In this document: piece after piece, positions 25,881 to 33,518 of the stretch | Numbering within the stretch: the stretch's first letter is position 1 | Layout: each line of letters starts with the position of its first letter | Assembly: GCA_934216615.1 (NCBI GenBank) | Contig: CAKQCB010000003.1 | Span: 551,765-615,764 of the forward strand | Direction: 5' to 3' | DNA length: 64,000 nucleotides | Source: an uncultured Anaerolineae bacterium | GTDB taxonomy: Bacteria; Chloroflexota; Anaerolineae; Aggregatilineales; Phototrophicaceae | Made by a program: the position numbers and the translations under genes | The notes under the pieces: model-generated | What the model was told of the DNA's origin: nothing | The model's input: only the letters and a program-made list of their open reading frames with translations | Database searches by the model: none

Positions 25881-26783
25881 CTAGCGACGTAAACGTGGAT
25901 CAAGCGCATCGCGCAAACCGTCGCCCACAAAATTGAACGACAGCACGATCAATGAAATAGTGACGCCCGGCACGATCCATACCCACCATGAGGTACGCAC
26001 CCACTGTTGAGCGTCTTGAAGCATATTCCCCAAGCTGGCGTTCGGCGGTTGTACGCCCAACCCTAAAAAGCTGAGGGCGGATTCTGTCAAAATAGCACCC
26101 GGAATCGCCAACGTTGCCGCGACGATGATTGACGACAAGGTGTTTGGAAGCAGGTACAGACGGATTAAACGGAAGTGAGACGCCCCCATCGAATGGGCGG
26201 CTAAGACAAATTCCTGTTCCTTCAGAGAAAGAATTTGCGCGCGCACCAAACGCGAAACCGTCATCCAGTTCAACGCGCCGATGGCAAAGATGAGCGCCAA
26301 TAACGTCCCGCCTAAAATCCCCGCTACGATCAGTAACAGCATGAATGCTGGAATCGCCAAAAAGATATCGGTGATGCGCATCAGCAGGTTGTCCACCCAC
26401 CCACCGAAATACCCCGCCAATGCGCCGACGGTCACGCCAATCAAGAGTTGGAATAAAACTGCCGTCACGCCGACGAGCATCGAGATTTGTAAACTGGCAA
26501 TTGTGCGTGACAAATAATCACGCCCATAATTGTCTGTGCCTAACGCATACTCCACGCTCGGCGGTTGGGGTCGCCCGCCCGCATAGGCGGTATTTGTCGA
26601 ATTCGGATCATACGGCATGATCTGTTGCGCGAAGATCGCGATCAGCGCGAACAGCACCAACACAATCAAGCTGATGACCGCTAAACGATGGCGACGGAAA
26701 TAACGCCATGTAGACGGACTTTTCGGAATTTGATCTCCGTTGAGAGAGGCTGTTTCCAGCGTAACAGGTTTAACGGTTGTCAT
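25881..26783 (-). CDS. Peptide ABC transporter permease, DppC type
   Basis: 300 residues starting MTTVKPVTLE; that ATG (26783) lies inside the end of the dppB-type gene (14-nt overlap), implying coupled translation, and replaces a longer in-frame reading without a ribosome site. The cytoplasmic N-tail with FRRHRLAVISLIVLV, the motif ALGTDNYGRDYLSR, EAA-type loop ILTESALSFLGLGVQPPNAS and the C-terminal NFVGDGLRDALDPRLRR are DppC hallmarks. About six membrane helices. Confidence 0.95.
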   Translation of the reverse strand: MTTVKPVTLETASLNGDQIPKSPSTWRYFRRHRLAVISLIVLVLFALIAIFAQQIMPYDPNSTNTAYAGGRPQPPSVEYALGTDNYGRDYLSRTIASLQISMLVGVTAVLFQLLIGVTVGALAGYFGGWVDNLLMRITDIFLAIPAFMLLLIVAGILGGTLLALIFAIGALNWMTVSRLVRAQILSLKEQEFVLAAHSMGASHFRLIRLYLLPNTLSSIIVAATLAIPGAILTESALSFLGLGVQPPNASLGNMLQDAQQWVRTSWWVWIVPGVTISLIVLSFNFVGDGLRDALDPRLRR

Positions 26784-27744
26784 AACGGATTCGCGGGTCT
26801 GCCCATGCGTAGGCGATGTCTGCCAATAAATTTCCAAATACAATCAGCAAGGCAGAAAGCATCGTCACCGCCATAATCACGGGATAATCCCGCCCTGTGA
26901 CCGCCGTAACGCCTAACCTTCCAATGCCGGGCCAGCTAAAAATCGTCTCGGTGATGTACGCCCCTGTCACCACACTGGGGATCGAAATCCCGATCAAGGT
27001 AATCATCGGGATGAGTGAATTTCTCAAAGCATGCACACTCACAACCCGACGCCATAACAACCCTTTGCCGAGCGCAGTGCGAATATAATCTTGATTTAAA
27101 ACGTCTAATAACGCAGAACGTTGATAGCGCGACCATGAAGCGACCTGTGCCAAACTGAGCACAATCGTCGGCAGGGTCATGTGATGTAAGATGTTCAGCG
27201 TCGCTTCAAAACCTTCATACGTCTCACGGTTGTTGCGCATCCCCGACGCGGGAAACCAGCCCAACTGAATCGCAAAGACTTGAATCAAGAGCAGCGCCGT
27301 CCAAAAGATCGGGACGGAAATCCCCACCAACGCTAAGGTGCTGAACGCATAATCAATAATGCTGTAGCGCTTCAGCGCCGAAATCACACCGATAGGAACG
27401 GCGATGATGAACGACAGCGCAAGCGCACTTCCGCTCAAAAGCAAGGTGTTGGGCAAACGGTCGCCCACTTCAAGGCTGACAGGTCGGCGCGTGCGCATCG
27501 AAAAACCGAGATCGCCCGACAAGGTTCTGCCCAACCATGAGATATAACGCACATGAATCGGTTCATCTAAGCCTAAGCTCAAACGCACCTGCGCAATATA
27601 TTCAGGGTCCGCGCCTTGTTCAGGGTTGATATACATTTGTGAAGCATCGCCCGGTGCAATTTCGATAATGGCGAAGGTTAACAATGAAATCACCAACAAA
27701 AGTGGGATTGATTGTAATAACCGTCGAATCAAGTATTGCGTCAT
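26770..27744 (-). CDS. Peptide ABC transporter permease, DppB type
   Basis: 324 residues. ATG at 27744 is preferred over the in-frame TTG at 27756, which would sit directly on the AAGG ribosome site. YLIRRLLQSIPLLLVISLLTF at the N-terminus, GLDEPIHVRYISWLGRTLSGDLGFS, the EAA-type loop (ALGKGLLWRRVVSVHALRNSLIP) and C-terminal ADPRIRYDNR are typical. First structural gene of the operon, 32 nt after the attenuator terminator; it can only be transcribed from the promoter at 27971-27999 if that terminator is bypassed. Confidence 0.95.
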   Translation of the reverse strand: MTQYLIRRLLQSIPLLLVISLLTFAIIEIAPGDASQMYINPEQGADPEYIAQVRLSLGLDEPIHVRYISWLGRTLSGDLGFSMRTRRPVSLEVGDRLPNTLLLSGSALALSFIIAVPIGVISALKRYSIIDYAFSTLALVGISVPIFWTALLLIQVFAIQLGWFPASGMRNNRETYEGFEATLNILHHMTLPTIVLSLAQVASWSRYQRSALLDVLNQDYIRTALGKGLLWRRVVSVHALRNSLIPMITLIGISIPSVVTGAYITETIFSWPGIGRLGVTAVTGRDYPVIMAVTMLSALLIVFGNLLADIAYAWADPRIRYDNR

Positions 27745-27775
27745 AGATATTGCCAACCTTAAGCGATAAACAAAT

Positions 27776-27805
27776 AAAAAAAGCCCCGTTTATAAGACGA
27801 GGCCT
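27776..27805 (-). terminator. Attenuator terminator (segments D:E) before the dppB-type gene
   Basis: Minus strand: AGGCCTCGT (D, 27797-27805) pairs with ACGGGGCTT (E, 27781-27789) and is followed by a run of seven T in total (27782-27776). Segment C (27821-27831) carries the same ACGGGGCTT as E, so D can pair with either one. Confidence 0.85.
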
Positions 27806-27820
27806 TTGTGCGCTTTTATT

Positions 27821-27879
27821 ACAAGCCCCGTCCAAACTGGGCTTTTGTTTGATTGGTGTCAATACAGCATAAACCCAGT
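27821..27879 (-). promoter_or_regulatory. Alternative-pairing segments A, B, C of the dppB leader
   Basis: In transcript order: A ACTGGGTTT (27871-27879), six nt after the leader stop; B AAAGCCCAGT (27836-27845); C ACGGGGCTTGT (27821-27831). A pairs with B (ACTGGG/CCCAGT), B with C (AAGCCC/GGGCTT), C with D (9 bp with wobbles). With D:E as terminator this is a five-segment attenuator. The stems are visible; the folding order is inferred. Confidence 0.75.
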
Positions 27880-27885
27880 GAAGTG

Positions 27886-27933
27886 TCAATCACAAAGGCA
27901 ACAACAACAGGGGATAAAATAGAACGCTGTCAC
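27886..27933 (-). CDS. Poly-cysteine leader peptide of the dppB operon
   Basis: A 15-codon frame, VTAFYFIPCCCCLCD, from GTG at 27933, with five Cys among its last seven codons (TGT TGT TGT TGC, then one TGT). The frame extends to an ATG at 27975, but that ATG is inside the -10 element, so it is probably not in the transcript. The ribosome site before the GTG is weak (TTGAGA). The stop is 6 nt before pairing segment A. A ribosome held at the first Cys codons would leave A free; one at the stop would cover it. This is the arrangement expected of a cysteine attenuator. Confidence 0.72.
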   Translation of the reverse strand: MTAFYFIPCCCCLCD

Positions 27934-27970
27934 AAACAATCTCAACTTGACGTATTGAATATTACGTAAG

Positions 27971-27999
27971 AGCATAATGGGCGAAATCTTCTATGTCAA
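27971..27999 (-). promoter_or_regulatory. Sigma-70 type promoter of the dppB operon
   Basis: Minus strand: TTGACA (27994-27999), 17-bp spacer, TATGCT (27971-27976). Transcription should begin near 27964, about 30 nt before the leader GTG. It has the same -35 box and spacing as the rhodanese operon promoter. Confidence 0.8.
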
Positions 28000-28035
28000 T
28001 ATATAGAATAAGTCCATTGTGGAGAACTTAAAACA

Positions 28036-28866
28036 ATGAGTGATGTACAGCAGATTACAAACGATTACCGTGAACAGCTCGATCAATGGCAGAAACAACA
28101 AGATGCTGACCTGCGCCGTCCGGATGGCTGGCTCACACTCGTCGGTTTAGGTTGGCTTCATGAAGGGGATAATACGCTCGGCAGTGCGCCAGATAATGAG
28201 ACGGTACTACCCGCAAACGCCCCTGCTCATGTAGGCATCATCCACTTAAATAATGGACAAGCCTCTTTCACCGCCACCGCGACGGAACCTATCACCGTCG
28301 ATGGCGTGCCGACACAACACGCTGACCTGCGCAACGATCACGACCCTAAAGGGCCAAGTTTGATCCAAGTCGGGGCGGTGACGGTTCATGTCATCAAACG
28401 CGAAACGGAATACGCGCTGAGAATACGCGACTCGCAGAGCGAAACCCGCCTTCAGTTTCAAGGTCGTCAGTGGTTCCCCATCGACGAAAAATATCACCTG
28501 CAAGGAAAATTTAACGAACACCCCACCGCGCGCCAAATCGAGGTAGAAAACTCGATTGGCAAACGTGCCATCATGAGCAACCCGGGCTATGTGGACTTTA
28601 TCATTGACGGCACGCCCGTTCAATTACAAGCCTTTTCAGCGTCGGAAAATGATATCTGGTTTGTGTTTCGCGACGCGACCAGTGGCAAATCTACCTATGG
28701 CGCGGGGCGGTTCGTCTATGCCACCCTCAACGAAGATAAAACTGTCGATATTGATTTTAATCGTGCCTATCACCCGCCCTGCGCATTCACCCATTTTGCG
28801 ACATGCCCCTTCCCACCCAAAGAAAACATCCTGTCGATTGAAATCCCTGTGGGCGAAAAGAATTAA
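28036..28866 (+). CDS. DUF1684 family protein
   Basis: Cytoplasmic protein of 276 residues matching the DUF1684 pattern: an N-terminal LRRPDGWLTLVGLGWL, a central beta-rich region, and the diagnostic C-terminal HPPCAFTHFATCPFPPKENILSIEIPVGEK with two Cys that may bind a metal. The family is widespread and its biochemistry is, as far as I know, not settled. GGAG lies 11 nt before the ATG. It is a single gene, divergent from the dppB-type operon, whose promoter overlaps its upstream region. Confidence 0.88.
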   Translation: MSDVQQITNDYREQLDQWQKQQDADLRRPDGWLTLVGLGWLHEGDNTLGSAPDNETVLPANAPAHVGIIHLNNGQASFTATATEPITVDGVPTQHADLRNDHDPKGPSLIQVGAVTVHVIKRETEYALRIRDSQSETRLQFQGRQWFPIDEKYHLQGKFNEHPTARQIEVENSIGKRAIMSNPGYVDFIIDGTPVQLQAFSASENDIWFVFRDATSGKSTYGAGRFVYATLNEDKTVDIDFNRAYHPPCAFTHFATCPFPPKENILSIEIPVGEKN

Positions 28867-28906
28867 AACGCGCCGTACGCAGGTTTAAATGTCGTCACCT
28901 GTGCAT

Positions 28907-28938
28907 AAAAAAACACCCCACTCGCGCTGAGTGGGATG
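28907..28938 (-). terminator. Intrinsic terminator of the nifJ gene
   Basis: Stem CATCCCACTC / GAGTGGGGTG (one G-T pair) with a 5-nt loop followed by seven T on the minus strand, 10 nt after the nifJ stop. Confidence 0.9.
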
Positions 28939-28948
28939 TTGTCTAAAG

Positions 28949-31900
28949 TTAGGCCTCAACAGGTTGAGCTTCTTGTTTGCGGGCCGCAAGATATTCATAC
29001 AAGCGCCAGCGGAAATTGATGTCATGTTGGGCTTCTTCAAAGAGCATTTCGGCCGCTTCGGGATCAATCTTTTCGAGCATGTTGAAGCGGTTTTCCATCT
29101 GCATATATTCTTTCAACGGCAGGCGGGGCGGACGCGAATCCAGCGTGAGCGGGTTTTCACCCGCTTCAGCGCGGTCAGGGTGATAGCGGTACAACGGCCA
29201 TTGACCACTATCGACGGCCGCTTTTTGATGTTTCAACGCGGTCTTCATGTCAGCGATGCCATGCGCGATACAGTGCGAGTAAGCGATGATGAGCGACGGG
29301 CCATCATAGGCTTCGGCTTCGATGAACGCCCGCAAAACTTGATCATCTTTTGCGCCGAGTGCTACCCGCGCCACGTACACATTGCCGTAGGTCATGGCGA
29401 TCAAGCCAAGGTCTTTCTTACCCGCGCGTTTGCCACCCGCTGCAAATTTTGCAACCGCACCGCGTGGGGTCGATTTTGACATTTGCCCGCCTGTGTTGGA
29501 ATAAACTTCCGTATCCAACACCAAGACATTCACATTACGACCACTCGCCAAAACGTGATCTAAACCACCAAAGCCGATGTCGTAAGCCCAACCGTCACCG
29601 CCGACAATCCAAACATCCCGTTTCACCAGCGTATCCGCGAGGGATAACAAACGGTCTGCTTTAAGATCGGGAATCACGGCAAGACGTTCTTTGAGCAAAA
29701 CGACGCGCGCACGTTGTTCGATGATGCCTGCTTCTGTGCTTTGGTCGGCATTCAAGATATTGTTGACAAAATCACGGTCAAGGTCACCAACTAAATATTC
29801 AATCAGTTCACGCGCTTCTTCAACTTGTTTATCTAAAGCGACGCGCATGCCAAAACCGAATTCGGCGTTATCTTCAAACAGTGAGTTCGCCCATGCAGGC
29901 CCGCGCCCTTCGCTGTTATAGGTGTAGGGGGTAGTGGGTAAGTTCCCGCCGAAGATAGATGAACACCCTGTCGCATTCGCGATCAAACTACGGTCGCCAA
30001 ACAACTGCGTGATGAGCTTGATATAAGGTGTTTCGCCACAGCCCGCACAGGCACCCGAGAATTCAAACAAAGGCTGTTGGACTTGTTGTTGACGGATACT
30101 CGTCGTCTTGATCTTCGTGCGGTCAGTTTCAGGCAGGGACAGGAAATATTCCCAGTTCACTTTTTCTTGTTCGCGAATCGGCGCTTGGGGGGCCATATTC
30201 AGCGCTTTGAGGTCAGGGAATGCCTTGTTCTTCACAGGGCAAACGTCCACACAGATCGCACAGCCCGTACAATCTTCCGGCGCGACTTGGATGCTGTAAT
30301 CCCATCCCTTCCATTCAGTATCCCGCGCAGGTGATGATTTAAATGTCGCGGGGGCGTTTTCAGCGACTGATGGATCATAGGCTTTGATGCGGATGACCGA
30401 GTGCGGGCACACCATCGCACATTTACCGCATTGGATGCACAAGTCAGCATCCCATACCGGAATCTCTTGGGCGAGGTTGCGCTTTTCATATTGGGCTGTC
30501 CCACTAGGATATGTGCCATCATGAGGCATCGCACTCACAGGCAGTTCATCCCCTTTACGGGCAATCATCGGCCCAAGAACACGTTTCACAAAGGCGGGGG
30601 CATTATCCGGCACTGGGGGTAAATACGCCAGCGACGTGGTGATTTCAGTCGGCATTGGCATTTCAAACAGGCTGTCTAAGGTGCTGTCTACAGCCTGAAG
30701 GTTCTTCTGAATGACCTCATCGCCTTTACGGGCATAGGTCTTTTCTATCGCATGTTTGATCGCGATGATCGCTTCTTCTTTGGGAAGCACGCCCGAAATC
30801 GCAAAGAAGCAGACTTGCATAATCGTGTTGATGCGCCCGCCCATGCCACTGGCACGCGCGACTTTATAAGCGTCGATGACAAACACACGAATTTTCTTTT
30901 CAAGAATACGCGCTTGCATATCTTGCGGGAATTGATTCCAGACAGTTTCGGCGGAATGGGTGGTATTGAGCAAGAAAACCCCGCCCTCCACCAAGTCCGA
31001 CACTAGATCATAGCGGTATAAGAAATTCTCTTGATGACACGCGACAAAGTTCGCTTCGGTGATCAAGTAAGGTGCATGGATGGGTTCAGGCCCAAACCGC
31101 AGATGAGAAACGGTCATTGAGCCGGATTTTTTGGAATCGTAGACGAAATATCCTTGTGCATAGTTGGGGGTGTTTTCGCCGATGATTTTGATCGAGTTCT
31201 TATTTGCACCCACCGTTCCGTCTGCGCCTAAACCGTAAAACACAGCGCGCACAACATCGTCGGGTTCAATCGAAAAGGACGCATCATAATCAAGGCTGGT
31301 GTGCGTCAAGTCGTCGATGATGCCGATGGTAAAATGATTCTTCGGGCGCGGTTGGTTCAGGTTTTCATAGACGGCCTTCACCATCGCGGGGGTGAATTCT
31401 TTAGAAGACAACCCATAACGCCCGCCGACAATTTGCGGAATCGGGTATTCCCATCCAACTTCTACCATCGCTGTGACAACATCCACATATAACGGTTCGC
31501 CCGCGCTACCCGGTTCCTTACACCGATCCAACACGGCGATTTTCTTGACCGATGGAGGTAACGCCGCCATGAAACTGGTGACATCAAACGGGCGGAACAA
31601 ACGGACTTTTAACAGGCCGACTTTTTCACCCTGCACATTTAAATAATCCACCGTTTGCTGAATAGTATCCGCACCTGAACCCATAACGACAATCACCCGT
31701 TCTGCTTCGGGGTCACCATAATATTCATAAATGTGATACTGCCGTCCGGTGATTTTGGCGAAACGATCCATCAACCCCTGAACAACACCCGCACAGCGGT
31801 CATAGTACAAGTTGACCGATTCGCGCCCTTGGAAGTAAACATCGGGGTTTTGTGCCGTCCCACGAATACGCGGATATTCCGGCGACAGTGCGTTGCTTCG

Positions 31901-32509
31901 GTTGCTGTTGATCAAATTAGTATCGATCAGCTCGTGTAAATCTCTATCTTCTAATAAACGAATTTTGGCAACTTCGTGAGAAGTGCGGAAGCCATCAAAA
32001 AAGTGGATGAAAGGCACACAGGTTTGCAGTGTGGCCGCATGCGCGATCAGGGCAAAGTCATGGGCTTCTTGCACCGTCGCTGACGAGAGCATTGCCCAAC
32101 CCGTTGCGCGTGCCGCCATCACGTCGCTGTGATCGCCAAAAATCGACAACCCTTGCGCCGCCAACGAACGTGCCGCCACATGAAACACAGCGGGGGTTAA
32201 TTCCCCTGCGATTTTGTACATATTCGGGATCATCAACAACAACCCTTGTGACGCCGTGAAAGTCGTCGTCAAAGAACCCGCTTGCAGTGCGCCGTGAACT
32301 GTCCCTGCCGCGCCCGCTTCGCTTTGCATTTCTACAATAGAGGGAACGGTCCCCCATAAATTCAAATTTCCTGCTGCGCCCCATTCATCCGCCCATTCAC
32401 CCATTGGGGATGAGGGGGTGATCGGGTAAATGGCGATCACTTCGCTTAATTTATAGGCAACCCGTGCAACAGCTTCATTTCCATCGATGGTTACAAATTC
32501 ACTTGCCAT
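28949..32509 (-). CDS. nifJ: Pyruvate:ferredoxin (flavodoxin) oxidoreductase, single-chain
   Basis: 1186-residue fused enzyme that converts pyruvate and CoA to acetyl-CoA and CO2 while reducing ferredoxin or flavodoxin. Order: pyruvate-binding domain I starting ATR-less form FVTIDGNEAVARVAYKLSEV with AIYPITPSSPMGE, domain II/III to about 660, a ferredoxin-like insert with two [4Fe-4S] motifs CIQCGKCAMVCP (about 691) and CTGCAICVDVCP (about 746), and the thiamine-diphosphate domain with FSGACAGCGETPYIKL and the GDGWAYDIGFGG metal/ThDP motif. The ATG has AGGAG and AAGG upstream. Presence indicates anaerobic or microaerobic pyruvate metabolism in the host. Monocistronic. Confidence 0.97.
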   Translation of the reverse strand: MASEFVTIDGNEAVARVAYKLSEVIAIYPITPSSPMGEWADEWGAAGNLNLWGTVPSIVEMQSEAGAAGTVHGALQAGSLTTTFTASQGLLLMIPNMYKIAGELTPAVFHVAARSLAAQGLSIFGDHSDVMAARATGWAMLSSATVQEAHDFALIAHAATLQTCVPFIHFFDGFRTSHEVAKIRLLEDRDLHELIDTNLINSNRSNALSPEYPRIRGTAQNPDVYFQGRESVNLYYDRCAGVVQGLMDRFAKITGRQYHIYEYYGDPEAERVIVVMGSGADTIQQTVDYLNVQGEKVGLLKVRLFRPFDVTSFMAALPPSVKKIAVLDRCKEPGSAGEPLYVDVVTAMVEVGWEYPIPQIVGGRYGLSSKEFTPAMVKAVYENLNQPRPKNHFTIGIIDDLTHTSLDYDASFSIEPDDVVRAVFYGLGADGTVGANKNSIKIIGENTPNYAQGYFVYDSKKSGSMTVSHLRFGPEPIHAPYLITEANFVACHQENFLYRYDLVSDLVEGGVFLLNTTHSAETVWNQFPQDMQARILEKKIRVFVIDAYKVARASGMGGRINTIMQVCFFAISGVLPKEEAIIAIKHAIEKTYARKGDEVIQKNLQAVDSTLDSLFEMPMPTEITTSLAYLPPVPDNAPAFVKRVLGPMIARKGDELPVSAMPHDGTYPSGTAQYEKRNLAQEIPVWDADLCIQCGKCAMVCPHSVIRIKAYDPSVAENAPATFKSSPARDTEWKGWDYSIQVAPEDCTGCAICVDVCPVKNKAFPDLKALNMAPQAPIREQEKVNWEYFLSLPETDRTKIKTTSIRQQQVQQPLFEFSGACAGCGETPYIKLITQLFGDRSLIANATGCSSIFGGNLPTTPYTYNSEGRGPAWANSLFEDNAEFGFGMRVALDKQVEEARELIEYLVGDLDRDFVNNILNADQSTEAGIIEQRARVVLLKERLAVIPDLKADRLLSLADTLVKRDVWIVGGDGWAYDIGFGGLDHVLASGRNVNVLVLDTEVYSNTGGQMSKSTPRGAVAKFAAGGKRAGKKDLGLIAMTYGNVYVARVALGAKDDQVLRAFIEAEAYDGPSLIIAYSHCIAHGIADMKTALKHQKAAVDSGQWPLYRYHPDRAEAGENPLTLDSRPPRLPLKEYMQMENRFNMLEKIDPEAAEMLFEEAQHDINFRWRLYEYLAARKQEAQPVEA

Positions 32510-32711
32510 ACCTTAAAACTCCTAACCCTTTTACTACAAGGCAAAGGCTTGCCCAGCATATACCCTTAATCATCGGTTCAAAGTCGGTATCACAACAGTG
32601 ACAGGTGTAACGCCTGCACGATAGCATTTGTCAGTAATTGATCTTGCGTCCTACCTGTATGCGCCTTATAGTTCATGGTTTACGGTTAAAAAAGAGAATT
32701 TGAATTTCACA

Positions 32712-33452
32712 ATGGATACAGAAAATACAGTCGCAGTTCCGCCATTCAGAATCGTCTTAGAAGGTGCTTTAAATGTTCGGGACATTGGAGGGTACGCCAC
32801 CAAAGACGGGCATTCGGTGCGTCGTGGGGTGTTCTACCGCGCCGACAGCTTGCACAAGTTATCCGAAGCGGATCAAAAGGTGTTGTTAGATTTAGGCATC
32901 CGCACCATCATCGACTTACGCTATGACGATGAACTGGCGCAATCGCCCAATGTGTTCGCAAATTCACCTGATGTCAGCTATCAAAATATTTCACTTTTCA
33001 CACAACAAGCGAACCTCGACCCGACTTACGTCCCGCCGATTCCAACCACTGTCCCCGAAATGTACCGACTGCTCTTGCAAACGGGCGGGGAACCTATCCG
33101 TTTGGTGATGACGCACCTCGCCAGCTCGCCCGCGCCAGCGTTGTTCCACTGTACGGCGGGCAAAGACCGCACCGGAATCATCGCCGCCCTGCTCCTCGAC
33201 GTTGCGGGGGTTGAAGTCGAAACCATCGCCGCTGACTATGGGCGAACACAAGAATATCTCGCCCCTATCTTGGAAGAAATTCTGAAGGGTGTACCCGAAC
33301 AATTCGCGCCGATGTTGGCGATCAATCCCGCCTACATGCTCGAAACGATGGAATATATTCATCAAGAATGGGGCAGCAGCGCGGGGTACTTGGATTCGAT
33401 TGGGATGCGTCAAAACCAAATCGACCAACTGCGCGTCAAGCTGATCGAGTAA
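32712..33452 (+). CDS. Tyrosine/serine protein phosphatase family protein (DSP-like)
   Basis: 246 residues from ATG 32712; the frame runs further up without support and the ribosome site is weak, so the start is uncertain. Features: LEGALNVRDIGGYATKDG and RRGVFYRADSLHKLSEADQ, the active-site P-loop FHCTAGKDRTGIIAALLL (Cys-x5-Arg), typical of the Tyr_phosphatase3/IphP-like group. Members dephosphorylate proteins or phosphoinositide-like substrates; the partner is unknown. Single gene, divergent from nifJ. Confidence 0.88.
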   Translation: MDTENTVAVPPFRIVLEGALNVRDIGGYATKDGHSVRRGVFYRADSLHKLSEADQKVLLDLGIRTIIDLRYDDELAQSPNVFANSPDVSYQNISLFTQQANLDPTYVPPIPTTVPEMYRLLLQTGGEPIRLVMTHLASSPAPALFHCTAGKDRTGIIAALLLDVAGVEVETIAADYGRTQEYLAPILEEILKGVPEQFAPMLAINPAYMLETMEYIHQEWGSSAGYLDSIGMRQNQIDQLRVKLIE

Positions 33453-33468
33453 TCGACTTAAAATACAA

Positions 33469-33504
33469 ACAGGGGTTCTTTTCACTGAGAACCCCTGTCT
33501 TTTT
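33469..33504. terminator. Intrinsic terminator between convergent genes
   Basis: Stem ACAGGGGTTCT / AGAACCCCTGT with an 8-nt loop followed by CTTTTT on the plus strand; an A-rich left flank may also serve the minus strand. Confidence 0.9.
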
Positions 33505-33518
33505 AGCGCTTTAACGCA

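Noticed and set aside
27934..27975. ATG start at 27975 for the poly-Cys leader of the dppB operon
   Set aside because: That ATG is part of the TATGCT -10 element, so it should not be present in the transcript; the in-frame GTG at 27933 is used instead.
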